Source of the DNA: Patescibacteria group bacterium
GTDB lineage: Bacteria > Patescibacteriota > Patescibacteriia > JAGVFQ01
DNA length: 40,631 nt
Direction: 5' to 3'
Assembly (NCBI GenBank): GCA_020057505.1
Contig: JAGVFQ010000034.1
Coordinates: 1-40,631 of the forward strand
Each line of letters begins with the position of its first letter. The stretch's first letter is position 1. A program made the translations under genes and the position numbers. This document shows, one piece after another, positions 8,146-16,959 of the stretch. Under the pieces are notes generated by a model, which searched no databases, was not told where the DNA came from, and saw only the letters and a program-made list of their open reading frames with translations.

Positions 8146-8532
8146 TTATTTTAATTTACAACCACAAATGCCTTGATCTTGATCACATGCTTGTCGATAA
8201 CTAGGAATGCAATCAGAAAATAATCCTTTTTCGCACCACGAATCAGTAACACAACGTTCTCCTATGACTGGCTCATTTACTTCAGGCGCACACTGACATA
8301 AATTATCCACACAACCTTCCATAAGGCCTGATTTGCAATTAACCTTATTTTCGCACTGATAATTAAAATCGCATTCTAGCCCGGCAATAGGTGTCTGGGG
8401 ATTTTCTTCTAACAACTTAGAATTAGACGCTGGCAGTTCTTCACCTCTGTTACTTTGCCAGAGGTAAACCCCACCTCCGACTACAATTGCCGTGATAATG
8501 ACCGCAATAACAATTTTCCATGTCTGTGACAT
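8146..8532 (-). CDS. Membrane-anchored Cys-rich protein with two six-cysteine modules
   Basis: N-terminal TM; CDFNYQCENKVNCKSGLMEGCVDNLCQC and CVTDSWCEKGLFSDCIPSYRQACDQDQGICGC. Confidence 0.75.
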   Translation of the reverse strand: MSQTWKIVIAVIITAIVVGGGVYLWQSNRGEELPASNSKLLEENPQTPIAGLECDFNYQCENKVNCKSGLMEGCVDNLCQCAPEVNEPVIGERCVTDSWCEKGLFSDCIPSYRQACDQDQGICGCKLK

Positions 8533-8552
8533 AAATTTTTAAATTAAAATTA

Positions 8553-9341
8553 TTATTTTATCTTAAAATTACCCACTAAATACCCGACGCCAAAAGGCCC
8601 TTCATAGGACAAGACTTCAAATTCATAATCCATCCGCTGGATAATGCCGAGAAGGATGAGAATTGACCGTAGGCCGCATTCGCCGGCTTCTTCGATTAAT
8701 TTCGGATCAAGTCCCAAAATGCCCTTAACGTCTTTTTTCTGCAATAATTCGATTAATTTTTGGTCAAAAATTTTGCCCTTAGGAGAATAGCCGGCAGGGG
8801 CTTCTTTGGTTAATCGATGCGAAAGATCGCCTGAAGCGACGACAGCAATCCTTTTGTTGGAATTAAAAATTTCATTCTTTAGGATATCGCCAAATTTGAG
8901 ATGAGATTCATAATCAAGGAAAGAATAGCAAGCGGGAATAATCGCAATGTTAGGCAGATGCTGGGTGAGATAGAAGAGGGGCACTCCCGCGCCATGATCA
9001 ATTTTTTCTTCACTGGCGAGAATTAACGGCAGATTATTTTCCGCCGCTACCTTGATGTTTTCCACGAGCATAATACTGCTTTTAAAATCTTTTTTGGTTT
9101 CAAAATCGCCAAACTCTTCAAAATCAAGTTTATAGATCGGACTCAGATTAATTGAGAACGCGTCCGCGATTAATTGGCCATGGGGGGAAATAATAAAAAT
9201 TACATCCGGTTTGGCGGCGTATAATTCTTGTTCCAATATTTTCATCGCCTCCACTGTTTTTTTGATTTGGCTCAGATTTTCTTTGCCAATATTCGGAATC
9301 AAAATCGGCGGATGAGGCGTAATAGCACTAAAGACTAACAT
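8553..9341 (-). CDS. amrB: AmmeMemoRadiSam system protein B (Memo/class III extradiol dioxygenase-like)
   Basis: ITPHPPILIPNIGKE, DHGAGVPLFYL, VASGDLSHRL motifs. Confidence 0.9.
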   Translation of the reverse strand: MLVFSAITPHPPILIPNIGKENLSQIKKTVEAMKILEQELYAAKPDVIFIISPHGQLIADAFSINLSPIYKLDFEEFGDFETKKDFKSSIMLVENIKVAAENNLPLILASEEKIDHGAGVPLFYLTQHLPNIAIIPACYSFLDYESHLKFGDILKNEIFNSNKRIAVVASGDLSHRLTKEAPAGYSPKGKIFDQKLIELLQKKDVKGILGLDPKLIEEAGECGLRSILILLGIIQRMDYEFEVLSYEGPFGVGYLVGNFKIK

Positions 9342-9359
9342 TTTTTTATGTTTAAATGT

Positions 9360-10769
9360 TTACATGTTCAAAGCCACTTGTACCGGGGCGACAGGAGTCA
9401 AATTAATCGGCTGGCCAAGCGGATGTATTTCCAAAGCCTTTAAACTTGTTTTGATAATATTTTCTTTCTTATAACCTAACTTATCAAAAACCGTTGCCGA
9501 GGGAATCAACCGCCGCTCGCCGTTGGAAATCACATAAATATCTTCGGAGTCTTTGGCTTGAATAATTTCGCCATCCTTAAATTTAATCGGTTCCAAAGTC
9601 GGATATTTGGCAAGCTCATCCGTACTCACGCCAGTTAATCTTCTGCCTTTAAAATTAGCCAGCATAATTTCTTTAGAATAGATGGGATACTTGTTGCCGT
9701 TCTCGACATAATAAACGCCGCCGGTTTTCTTGTCCTGCAGCAAGCCGCCCAAAGGGAAAATACTTTTCATCGTTATCGAATTGCCTTCTTTGTAATTATT
9801 TAATTCGTCAAAAGTCACATCCTCGACTTCTTCCGGATTAAAACCAATATTTTTAAACACCGCTTTGGAAGCAATGCCTCGGCGCTCGTCATTTACCAAA
9901 AGATAAACCGTTCCTTTGGGCGAGCGGAGGAGAGAATATTGAGCGAATTTTATGGAATTTCCATTGTCATAATTATCTAAAGTATCGCTTGTAACATCAA
10001 TGATTTTGTTTGTGTCATACCCGGATTTCAAAACCGAATTGGAGGCGAATAATCTTTTTTTGCCGCCCTGAATCAGATAAACTTTTTTAGTATCCTTGTC
10101 GCGGAGCAGAGCGCCGTCCGGATAAACGGTCGCGAACCAATTATTCCAGATCCGCCAGAAATTGTAATTACCGGTATAGTGGGGCGTGTAATTATAAAGC
10201 GCGGCCGTCACTTGATTTGAAGGAGTAACATTAACGCCATCAATCATAAAAGTTTCACGAGGGTATTTCAGCCATTGGCTCGTGCCTTTTTTGTATTCTT
10301 CAACAAACCAGCGAAAACGCCAAGCAGCTCGATCAACCTGATTAGTAAAGCCGGCAAAAATCGCCACGCGCGGATCAGTCGCTTCACAATCATCACAAAG
10401 CGCGAAGCCCATGGCCCATTTGTATTGCGTGTCTTTAGGGTCGGAATCGGTAACCAAACTTTGCTCTTTCTGGAGCAAGACCAAAAGAAATTTAGGGTTA
10501 ATGCCATAGCTCTCTGCCGACTGCCAGATAATTTCCGCGGCGCTGCGCCTGGTCACTGGATCGATATAGGTCGCAAGCGCGCCTCCCTGAATTTTCAAAA
10601 ACGCTTGAACCTCTTCCAGAGTTATCGAATTCGCTTCAAGCATTTCTGAATCGGAAATAATGTAGTTTGGATTAAAATCAGCCGCAAGAGAGGGGGGAGC
10701 GGGAGTCAAAAAAGACGGTAGGAGCGCGCCAATTATTAAAATTTTTACTGCTTTTTTTATTCTATTCAT
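9360..10769 (-). CDS. Secreted lysozyme/transglycosylase-like protein with four C-terminal repeats
   Basis: Signal peptide; SAESYGINPKFLLVLLQKEQSL; four repeats of about 55-60 aa with VYLI/VYLL/VYYV/IYVI-x-G/N cores. Confidence 0.65.
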   Translation of the reverse strand: MNRIKKAVKILIIGALLPSFLTPAPPSLAADFNPNYIISDSEMLEANSITLEEVQAFLKIQGGALATYIDPVTRRSAAEIIWQSAESYGINPKFLLVLLQKEQSLVTDSDPKDTQYKWAMGFALCDDCEATDPRVAIFAGFTNQVDRAAWRFRWFVEEYKKGTSQWLKYPRETFMIDGVNVTPSNQVTAALYNYTPHYTGNYNFWRIWNNWFATVYPDGALLRDKDTKKVYLIQGGKKRLFASNSVLKSGYDTNKIIDVTSDTLDNYDNGNSIKFAQYSLLRSPKGTVYLLVNDERRGIASKAVFKNIGFNPEEVEDVTFDELNNYKEGNSITMKSIFPLGGLLQDKKTGGVYYVENGNKYPIYSKEIMLANFKGRRLTGVSTDELAKYPTLEPIKFKDGEIIQAKDSEDIYVISNGERRLIPSATVFDKLGYKKENIIKTSLKALEIHPLGQPINLTPVAPVQVALNM

Positions 10770-10811
10770 ATTGACATTATAGCATAGTTATAATTAATTT
10801 TAAAGTAAATT

Positions 10812-10840
10812 TTGACAAATTCTGATTATAATCTTAAGAT
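10812..10840 (+). promoter_or_regulatory. Candidate prs promoter TTGACA-N17-TAAGAT
   Basis: -35 10812-10817; -10 10835-10840. Confidence 0.45.
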
Positions 10841-10869
10841 ACATTAATTAGTTCTTTGAAAGAAAAGGT

Positions 10870-10888
10870 CAATCCTTTTTAAGGATTG
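10870..10888 (+). promoter_or_regulatory. Leader hairpin upstream of prs
   Basis: CAATCCTT-TTT-AAGGATTG. Confidence 0.5.
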
Positions 10889-10922
10889 GAAAAAATTAAC
10901 CGTTTTGAGAGGGAGACTAATA

Positions 10923-11912
10923 ATGGACGGACAAGCAAAGCTAGGATTGGTTACCGGCACTTCAAATGTCGGTTTTGCTAAGGCGGTAGCAAAAGAATTG
11001 GGTATCGGAGTTACTCTACATGGGGTAGCTAATCGTTTTTCCGATGGAGAAATAAAAGTGCAGTTGCCGGATAATATCCGGGGCGCCGATGTTTTTATCA
11101 TCCAATCGATTCAGCCACCAGGCGACAACCTGCTCGAGCTCTTAATTATGATCGACGCGGCCAAGCGCGCTTCCGCCGGCCGAGTGACGGCCGTCATCCC
11201 TTACTTTGGTTATGCTCGTCAAGACAGGAAGGATAAGCCCAGGACGCCAATTACTGCCAAGCTCATCGCCGACTTAATCGTTACCGCTGGTGCTGACCGC
11301 GTCTTATTCGTTGACCTGCATACCGATACTATCGAAGGCTTTTTCTCGGCAAGAGACATCAAGGTTGATAAGGTCTTAGGTATCGAAGAAGTCTTTAGGT
11401 ACGCTTTGCGGTACTTAGGGACCATGGGTATCAACCTGCAGGATCTGGTATTGGGAGCGCCGGATGTGGGAGCTACGGCCTTGATTAAGAAATTAACCGA
11501 AGGCAAAATCAATTTACGCATGGTCATCATCGACAAAAGGCGTCCCAAACCGAATGAGTCGGAGGTGACGAACGTCATCGGCGACGTAGAAGGCGCGACG
11601 GTCCTATTCCTCGACGATATGGTCGATACCGCCGGAACCATAACCAACGCCGCGGTGGCTTTAAAAGAAAAAGGAGCAAAACAGATTTTTGCCGCGGCAA
11701 CGCACCCCGTACTTTCGGGGCCGGCTATTGAGCGCCTACAGAAATCGCCTATCGAGAAGTTGTTTGTAAGCGACACTTTCCCGCTTTCGGCTGAAAAACA
11801 GATTGAAAAAATCGAGGTGATTTCCCTGGCCAAATTAGTCGCCGATGCCATTTTCCGCACTCATCATAATGAATCCATCAGCGCTCTTTTCCAAAAACCG
11901 ATCCAGCTCTAA
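10923..11912 (+). CDS. prs: Ribose-phosphate pyrophosphokinase
   Basis: FSDGEIKVQ, PYFGYARQDRK, VDLHTDTIEGFF, FLDDMVDTAGTI motifs; start MDGQAK after GAGAGGGAG. Confidence 0.96.
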   Translation: MDGQAKLGLVTGTSNVGFAKAVAKELGIGVTLHGVANRFSDGEIKVQLPDNIRGADVFIIQSIQPPGDNLLELLIMIDAAKRASAGRVTAVIPYFGYARQDRKDKPRTPITAKLIADLIVTAGADRVLFVDLHTDTIEGFFSARDIKVDKVLGIEEVFRYALRYLGTMGINLQDLVLGAPDVGATALIKKLTEGKINLRMVIIDKRRPKPNESEVTNVIGDVEGATVLFLDDMVDTAGTITNAAVALKEKGAKQIFAAATHPVLSGPAIERLQKSPIEKLFVSDTFPLSAEKQIEKIEVISLAKLVADAIFRTHHNESISALFQKPIQL

Positions 11913-11937
11913 CAAAACTGGAGGAGGATCCAAACCT

Positions 11938-11974
11938 AAAAACTGTCCGGCATTGACCGAACAGTTTTTTTATT
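11938..11974 (+). terminator. Rho-independent terminator after prs
   Basis: AAACTGTCCGGCATTGACCGAACAGTTTTTTT. Confidence 0.85.
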
Positions 11975-11978
11975 AAAT

Positions 11979-14603
11979 TTAACTAAATATTACTTTATCG
12001 TTTTTAGTATCCACCTTAATTTTATCTCCCTCTTTGATCTTGCCCTCGATAATCTGGAGAGCCAGCTCATCCAAAATTTTGTCTTGGATGACCCGCTTCA
12101 AAGGTCTCGCGCCGTACAGCGGGTCAAAACCTTCTTTGGTAAGCAATTCTTTCACCTTGTCGCTAAAATCAACTTTAATTTTTTTCTGCTCCAAGCGCTT
12201 GGCAACTTTTTCGAGCTGAAGATTAATAATCGCCTTAATCTGTTCTTGACGGAGCGGATGGAAGACGATAATATCATCAACGCGATTAAGAAATTCCGGC
12301 TTGAAACTTTTTCTCAAAATCTCCATAATCTTATCATTCATTTCCTTGTCACTGATGTCGGAACCATTATGGCGTTCCGCCGCGAAACCGATAGGGGAGT
12401 ATTCCTGGATTACCTGATTGCCGAGATTAGAGGTCATAATAATCACGGTATTTTTGAAATTTACTGTCTTACCTTTGCCGTCTGTGAGCCGGCCATCATC
12501 CAAAATTTGAAGCAAAGTATTAAAGACATCGGGATGAGCTTTTTCAATTTCATCAAAAAGAATGACTGAATAGGGCCGACGTCGCACCCGTTCTGTGAGT
12601 TGCCCGCCCTCATCATAGCCGACATAGCCTGGCGGCGAGCCGATCAAACGCGCCGTGGCGTGCTTTTCCATGTATTCACTCATATCCACGCGTATAAGGG
12701 CATTCTCGTCGTTAAACAAGAATTCTGCAAGAGTCTTCGCTAATTCGGTCTTGCCGACGCCAGTGGGCCCGAGGAAAATAAAGGAACCGATTGGTTTTGT
12801 CTCTTCGGAAATGCCGGCGCGCGATCGCCGGATGGCATCGGACACCGACTTAATCGCTTCTTCCTGACCGACCACTCTTTTTCTTAATTCTTCTTCCATG
12901 CGGGCGAGCTTGTTCGTCTCTGATTCGAGCATCCTCGTGAGCGGGATGCCGGTCCAGCGGGCGACCACGCGGGCGATGTCTTCTTCGGTCACTTCTTCTT
13001 TTAATATTTTTTCTTTCTTTTGCAATTCAGCTAATTTTTTATTGGCTTGCTTCAGCGCCTTTTCCAAATTGGGAATTTCGCCATAGCGAAGCTTGGCGAC
13101 GCGATCCAGATCGCCGCCGCGTTCCGCTTCTTCTTCCTCGTGTTTTAATTTTTCCATCTTGGCTTTGATATCGCGATTTTCGGAAATAATTCCTTTCTCA
13201 TTCCGCCAGCGAAGTTCAAATTCTTTGGCCTTATCTTTGATTTCGGCCAATTCTTTTTCAATAATTTTGAGACGGTCTTTCGAATCTTTGTCTTTTTCTT
13301 GTTTCAATGCCGCTTTTTCAATTTCCAGTTGAGTAATGCGCCTTTTTAACTGATCTAATTCAGTCGGTCGGCTTTCTACTTCCAATTTCAAAGCAGCCGC
13401 CGCCTCGTCAATCAGATCCACGGCTTTGTCGGGCAGGAATCTATCCATAATATAACGGGCCGAAAGCTCGGCCGCGGCGACAATCGCCGGATCAGTTATC
13501 CTAACGCCATGATGAATTTCGTATTTCTCTTTAAGACCGCGCAGGATCGCGATAGTATCTTCAATTGAAGGTTCGCTAACCATAATTGGCTGGAAGCGGC
13601 GTTCAAAAGCCGGATCTTTTTCAATATATTTTCGATATTCGTTGGTAGTAGTGGCGCCTATGGCTCTTAGCCTTCCCCGCGCGAGAGCCGGCTTCAGCAT
13701 ATTTGAAGCGTCAATCGCGCCTTCCGCACCGCCGGCGCCAACAATAGTATGGAGTTCATCGATAAAGAGAATAAATTTACCGGCGGCCTGTTCCACTTCG
13801 CGCATCACGGCCTTTAACCTGTCTTCAAATTCACCGCGAAACTTGGTACCAGCCACGAGCGATCCGATATCAAGAGAAATAATTTCCTTATTCTTCAAAG
13901 TTTCCGGCACATCACCGGAAATAATTCTTTGCGCCAAGCCCTCAGCGATAGCTGTCTTACCCACGCCCGCTTCACCAATGAGCACTGGATTATTTTTGGT
14001 CCGGCGGGAAAGCACTTGCATGACGCGCCTAATCTCTTCATCACGGCCGATGACGGGATCTAATTTGCCTTCGCGGGCGAGTTTGGTAAAATTCATAGTA
14101 TATTTTTCTAAAGCCTGAAATGTCGCCTCCGGTTCAGCCGAGGTAACGCGCGCATTGCCACGCACGTCTTTCATTACTTGTAAAATTTTCTGAGAAGTAA
14201 TGCCAAAAGAGCCGAGAATTTCCTGGCTGCGAGTCTTATTGTTCGCGATCGCCAAAAGCAGATGTTCAGTCGAAATAAATTCGTCTTTCATATTTTTGGC
14301 TTCCTTGAATCCGGCATCGAGTATCCGCTTCATGCCAAGAGAAATATAAAACTGCCCAATCGGACTTTCTTCCGAGAAAAAAGTCTTGGGAATTTTGTTC
14401 AAGTCTTCAGTAATGCGATTCTTCAAGAGATCAATGTTGATTTCTAATTTCTGCAAAATCGGCGTGATAATACTTTCACTCTGAGTGACAAGAGAGAGTA
14501 GAAGGTGGAGGACATCCACTTCCTGATGATTATATTCCGTTGCTATTTCCTGCGCTCTTTGCAGGGCTTCCTGAGTCTTGGTCGTGAAATTGGGCATTGG
14601 CAT
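11979..14603 (-). CDS. clpB: ATP-dependent chaperone ClpB
   Basis: Clp_N repeats, two AAA+ modules ([34 protein letters not shown]), middle coiled coil. Confidence 0.95.
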   Translation of the reverse strand: MPMPNFTTKTQEALQRAQEIATEYNHQEVDVLHLLLSLVTQSESIITPILQKLEINIDLLKNRITEDLNKIPKTFFSEESPIGQFYISLGMKRILDAGFKEAKNMKDEFISTEHLLLAIANNKTRSQEILGSFGITSQKILQVMKDVRGNARVTSAEPEATFQALEKYTMNFTKLAREGKLDPVIGRDEEIRRVMQVLSRRTKNNPVLIGEAGVGKTAIAEGLAQRIISGDVPETLKNKEIISLDIGSLVAGTKFRGEFEDRLKAVMREVEQAAGKFILFIDELHTIVGAGGAEGAIDASNMLKPALARGRLRAIGATTTNEYRKYIEKDPAFERRFQPIMVSEPSIEDTIAILRGLKEKYEIHHGVRITDPAIVAAAELSARYIMDRFLPDKAVDLIDEAAAALKLEVESRPTELDQLKRRITQLEIEKAALKQEKDKDSKDRLKIIEKELAEIKDKAKEFELRWRNEKGIISENRDIKAKMEKLKHEEEEAERGGDLDRVAKLRYGEIPNLEKALKQANKKLAELQKKEKILKEEVTEEDIARVVARWTGIPLTRMLESETNKLARMEEELRKRVVGQEEAIKSVSDAIRRSRAGISEETKPIGSFIFLGPTGVGKTELAKTLAEFLFNDENALIRVDMSEYMEKHATARLIGSPPGYVGYDEGGQLTERVRRRPYSVILFDEIEKAHPDVFNTLLQILDDGRLTDGKGKTVNFKNTVIIMTSNLGNQVIQEYSPIGFAAERHNGSDISDKEMNDKIMEILRKSFKPEFLNRVDDIIVFHPLRQEQIKAIINLQLEKVAKRLEQKKIKVDFSDKVKELLTKEGFDPLYGARPLKRVIQDKILDELALQIIEGKIKEGDKIKVDTKNDKVIFS

Positions 14604-14657
14604 ATTGTAGAATTATGAAGTATGAATTAGGAATTATGAATTTTGATTTTTTCTAAA

Positions 14658-14684
14658 TTAGCACTCGTGTCTAGAGAGTGCTAA
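14658..14684. promoter_or_regulatory. CIRCE (HrcA operator)
   Basis: TTAGCACTC-N9-GAGTGCTAA, exact canonical inverted repeat. Confidence 0.95.
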
Positions 14685-14689
14685 TTTGA

Positions 14690-14718
14690 AGTATAGAATA
14701 ATATTATTGTAATGTCAA
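14690..14718 (-). promoter_or_regulatory. clpB promoter TTGACA-N17-TATACT (minus strand)
   Basis: -35 14713-14718, -10 14690-14695, CIRCE immediately downstream. Confidence 0.8.
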
Positions 14719-14741
14719 GCTTGACAAAATTTTTCTTCTGT

Positions 14742-14760
14742 GCCAGTATTATATACTGGC
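14742..14760. promoter_or_regulatory. Candidate palindromic operator GCCAGTAT-TAT-ATACTGGC
   Basis: Perfect 8-bp arms over the likely -10 region of the plus-strand promoter (TTGACA at 14721-14726). Confidence 0.45.
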
Positions 14761-14781
14761 TCTTTAAAGTAAATCTCCTAC

Positions 14782-14816
14782 TGAAATGCAACTTTAGTTT
14801 ACCAAGTTGCATTTCA
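14782..14816 (+). promoter_or_regulatory. Leader hairpin TGAAATGCAACTT-N9-AAGTTGCATTTCA
   Basis: Perfect 13-bp stem in the 5' UTR of the 14893 gene. Confidence 0.7.
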
Positions 14817-14892
14817 AAAGAGAATTTTCGTAAATAAGACAAAAATCGCTAAATAAACGAAGTTTAGAAACAAAAAAGAAGGGAAGGATACA

Positions 14893-15346
14893 ATGAAAAC
14901 GCTAAAAGGAGTCTTATTGTTTCTACTTTTAGTTGCCGCTCTAGGGGGAAGCGGGTATGCCGTACGGCAACAAGACAACGAAATAGAAGCCCGTTGCCAG
15001 GCAAAGATCCTAGCTCAGGTAGTCAAAACTAATAAGGCAAAAGGAGTGCGGCCGCCAGCAACGCCGACTAGCCTTACCGCGACAGCCAACAGAACCATTA
15101 ACTCCGGATATAGCGAAATCTATGTTCGGTGGGATCCATTGCTTGCTGAATATCGCTGGCTACAAACTCTGTCGAGGAGTTGACGAGACTCACTATGATG
15201 ACTGCTTAGTAATCGGCTACACCAACAATTCCTACACATTCACCGGGATGATGTATGGCAAAACTTATTACTTCATTCTTCAAAGCTTCGATGCCGACGG
15301 AAATTTCAGCGCGATCGCCGGTCCGGTGAGTGAAAAAGCTCCGTGA
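14893..15346 (+). pseudogene. Secreted single-FN3-domain protein, interrupted by a +1 frameshift
   Basis: ORF 14893-15183 (signal peptide, FN3 start to IYVRWDPLLA) continues in the next frame as NIAGYKLCRGVDETHYDDC...GMMYGKTYYFILQSFDADGNFSAIAGPVSEKAP. Confidence 0.75.
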
Positions 15347-15375
15347 TCAAACACGCCTATAGGAGGATTCAATCC

Positions 15376-15432
15376 AGTTCCAAAATTTTCTTTCCAACGC
15401 GGAAGAATCTCTTGGGGCTTTTTTATTTCACA
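15376..15432 (+). terminator. Rho-independent terminator
   Basis: AGTTCCAA...TTCTTTCCaacgcGGAAGAA...TTGGGGCTTTTTTA. Confidence 0.6.
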
Positions 15433-15447
15433 GAATAATAATGGAGT

Positions 15448-15521
15448 CCTCACTTTAGTGAGGCAATGGCCCCGTCTAAAGACAGGACTCCATTTGAACG
15501 GTTGACCCGACTAAAGTCGGG
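15448..15521. repeat. Cluster of three CTAAAG/CTTTAG-core palindromes
   Basis: CCTCACTTTAGTGAGG, CCCGTCTAAAGACAGG, CCCGACTAAAGTCGGG. Confidence 0.8.
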
Positions 15522-15527
15522 ATTCCT

Positions 15528-16574
15528 TTATTCCACCAAATCAATCTTTGTCCCGCAATTTTTACATTTCCCCTTATCATCCAATCTTTCGATATCATAG
15601 CCAAAACGCTTGATAACGACTTGCCCGCACTTGGGACAATAGGTATTTTCCATGCCATCACTCAGGGTGTTGCCGGCGTAAATATATTTCAAGCCGGCTT
15701 TTTTGCCTATCTCATAGGCCTGTTTTATCGTTGCTTCCGGAGTGGGGGAGACGGCGTTCATTTTGTATGTCGGGAAAAAGCGGGAAATATGCCAAGGCGT
15801 ATTTACGCCCAATTCTTTTACAATAAATTCAGCAATATCGGTTAATTGCTTCTCATCATCATTTTGTCCGGGGATAATTAAGGTCGTAATCTCAAGCCAG
15901 ATTTTCAATTTTTTATAAAGCTTTAAAGTTTCCAAAATCGGCGCGAGATGGCAGCCGCAAATGCGCCAATATGTTTCGTCATTAAAAAATTTAAGATCAA
16001 TGTTTGCGGCTTCGAGATACGGCGCGACGGTTTCTAGAGCTTCTTTCGTCGTATAGCCATTGGAAACCCAAACATTTTTCAAACCCTGTTCTCTAGCCAA
16101 TTTCATCACATCCAAAGCGAACTCGGCAAAAATAGTCGGCTCGGTATAGGTGTAGGCGATCGAGGCGCAATCATTATGCAATGCTTCGCGGACAATCTGT
16201 TCCGGCGTTCTATCTTCGCCGGGGATTCGTTGCTCCCACCCCCTCCTGACCTCCCCCTCAGGCAGGGGGAGAGATGTGAGAGACGCTTGTGAAATATCCG
16301 CATTCTGGCAAAAAGAACAGCGCAGATTACAGCCGACCGTGGCGATGGAATAACTCGTCGTGCCGGGCAAAAAGTGGAAGAGCGGTTTCTTTTCAATTGG
16401 GTCAATGTGCTCGGCAATAACCTTGCCATAGACCAAGGTATAAAGCGTACCGTCGTGATTTTCCCGCACGCCGCAAAGGCCGCGACCGCCATCAGAAATT
16501 AAACAATATTGATTGCAGAGCTGGCACTGGACTTTTTTCCCATCTAATTTTTTCCAAAATAATGCTTCTTTCAT
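15528..16574 (-). CDS. amrS: AmmeMemoRadiSam system radical SAM enzyme
   Basis: GCNLRCSFCQNADIS radical SAM motif; C-terminal CPKCGQ...CKNCG; contains in-frame repeat insert. Confidence 0.92.
   Translation of the reverse strand: MKEALFWKKLDGKKVQCQLCNQYCLISDGGRGLCGVRENHDGTLYTLVYGKVIAEHIDPIEKKPLFHFLPGTTSYSIATVGCNLRCSFCQNADISQASLTSLPLPEGEVRRGWEQRIPGEDRTPEQIVREALHNDCASIAYTYTEPTIFAEFALDVMKLAREQGLKNVWVSNGYTTKEALETVAPYLEAANIDLKFFNDETYWRICGCHLAPILETLKLYKKLKIWLEITTLIIPGQNDDEKQLTDIAEFIVKELGVNTPWHISRFFPTYKMNAVSPTPEATIKQAYEIGKKAGLKYIYAGNTLSDGMENTYCPKCGQVVIKRFGYDIERLDDKGKCKNCGTKIDLVE
16230..16285. repeat. Palindromic CTCCCCCT..AGGGGGAG element inside amrS
   Basis: CTCCCCCTcaggcAGGGGGAG at 16251-16271; encodes SLPLPEGEVRRGW. 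Confidence 0.75.
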
Positions 16575-16599
16575 GCCTTAATCTTATCAAATTCTAGAA

Positions 16600-16626
16600 A
16601 TAAAAAAAGGGCATTTTATTTGCCCC
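16600..16626 (-). terminator. Rho-independent terminator
   Basis: Minus strand GGGGCAAATAAAATGCCCTTTTTTT. Confidence 0.8.
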
Positions 16627-16650
16627 TTGACGTTTCTTTGTTTTGAAATG

Positions 16651-16827
16651 TCAGCCGTTGCGCCCTTGCGATTTTTCGATCTCGGCCATAATTTCCTTGG
16701 CCATCTGCCGCATCACCGACATTTTGAAAAGCTGACGGAACAATTTCTTTATGAAATCCAGATCTTTTTCCGCCAGGGCATTCACCATTTCATCGACCGT
16801 GATCGAGATTGATTGGCTTTCGTTCAT
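16651..16827 (-). CDS. Small helical protein, unknown function
   Basis: MNESQSISITVDEMVNALAEKDLDFIKKLF...; RBS GAGGAAA, own promoter and terminator. Confidence 0.7.
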   Translation of the reverse strand: MNESQSISITVDEMVNALAEKDLDFIKKLFRQLFKMSVMRQMAKEIMAEIEKSQGRNG

Positions 16828-16886
16828 GATTAGTTTCCTCTTTATTTTGTTTGATTCTAAGGAACCTTTTTTCTCCTTTTGCGAGT

Positions 16887-16937
16887 AGATTAGCAAAAAT
16901 ATAATTATTTGTCAATTTAAGTAAAAATTGCTATAAT
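16887..16937. promoter_or_regulatory. Divergent promoters sharing one -35 region
   Basis: Plus: TTGTCA(16909-16914)-N17-TATAAT(16932-16937); minus: TTGACA(16910-16915)-N17-TAATCT(16887-16892). Confidence 0.65.
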
Positions 16938-16959
16938 TTCTCTATTAAAGAATGAATTT

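Noticed and set aside
11219-11860. 213-aa ORF antisense to prs
   Set aside because: Antisense shadow ORF with Ser/Thr-rich composition
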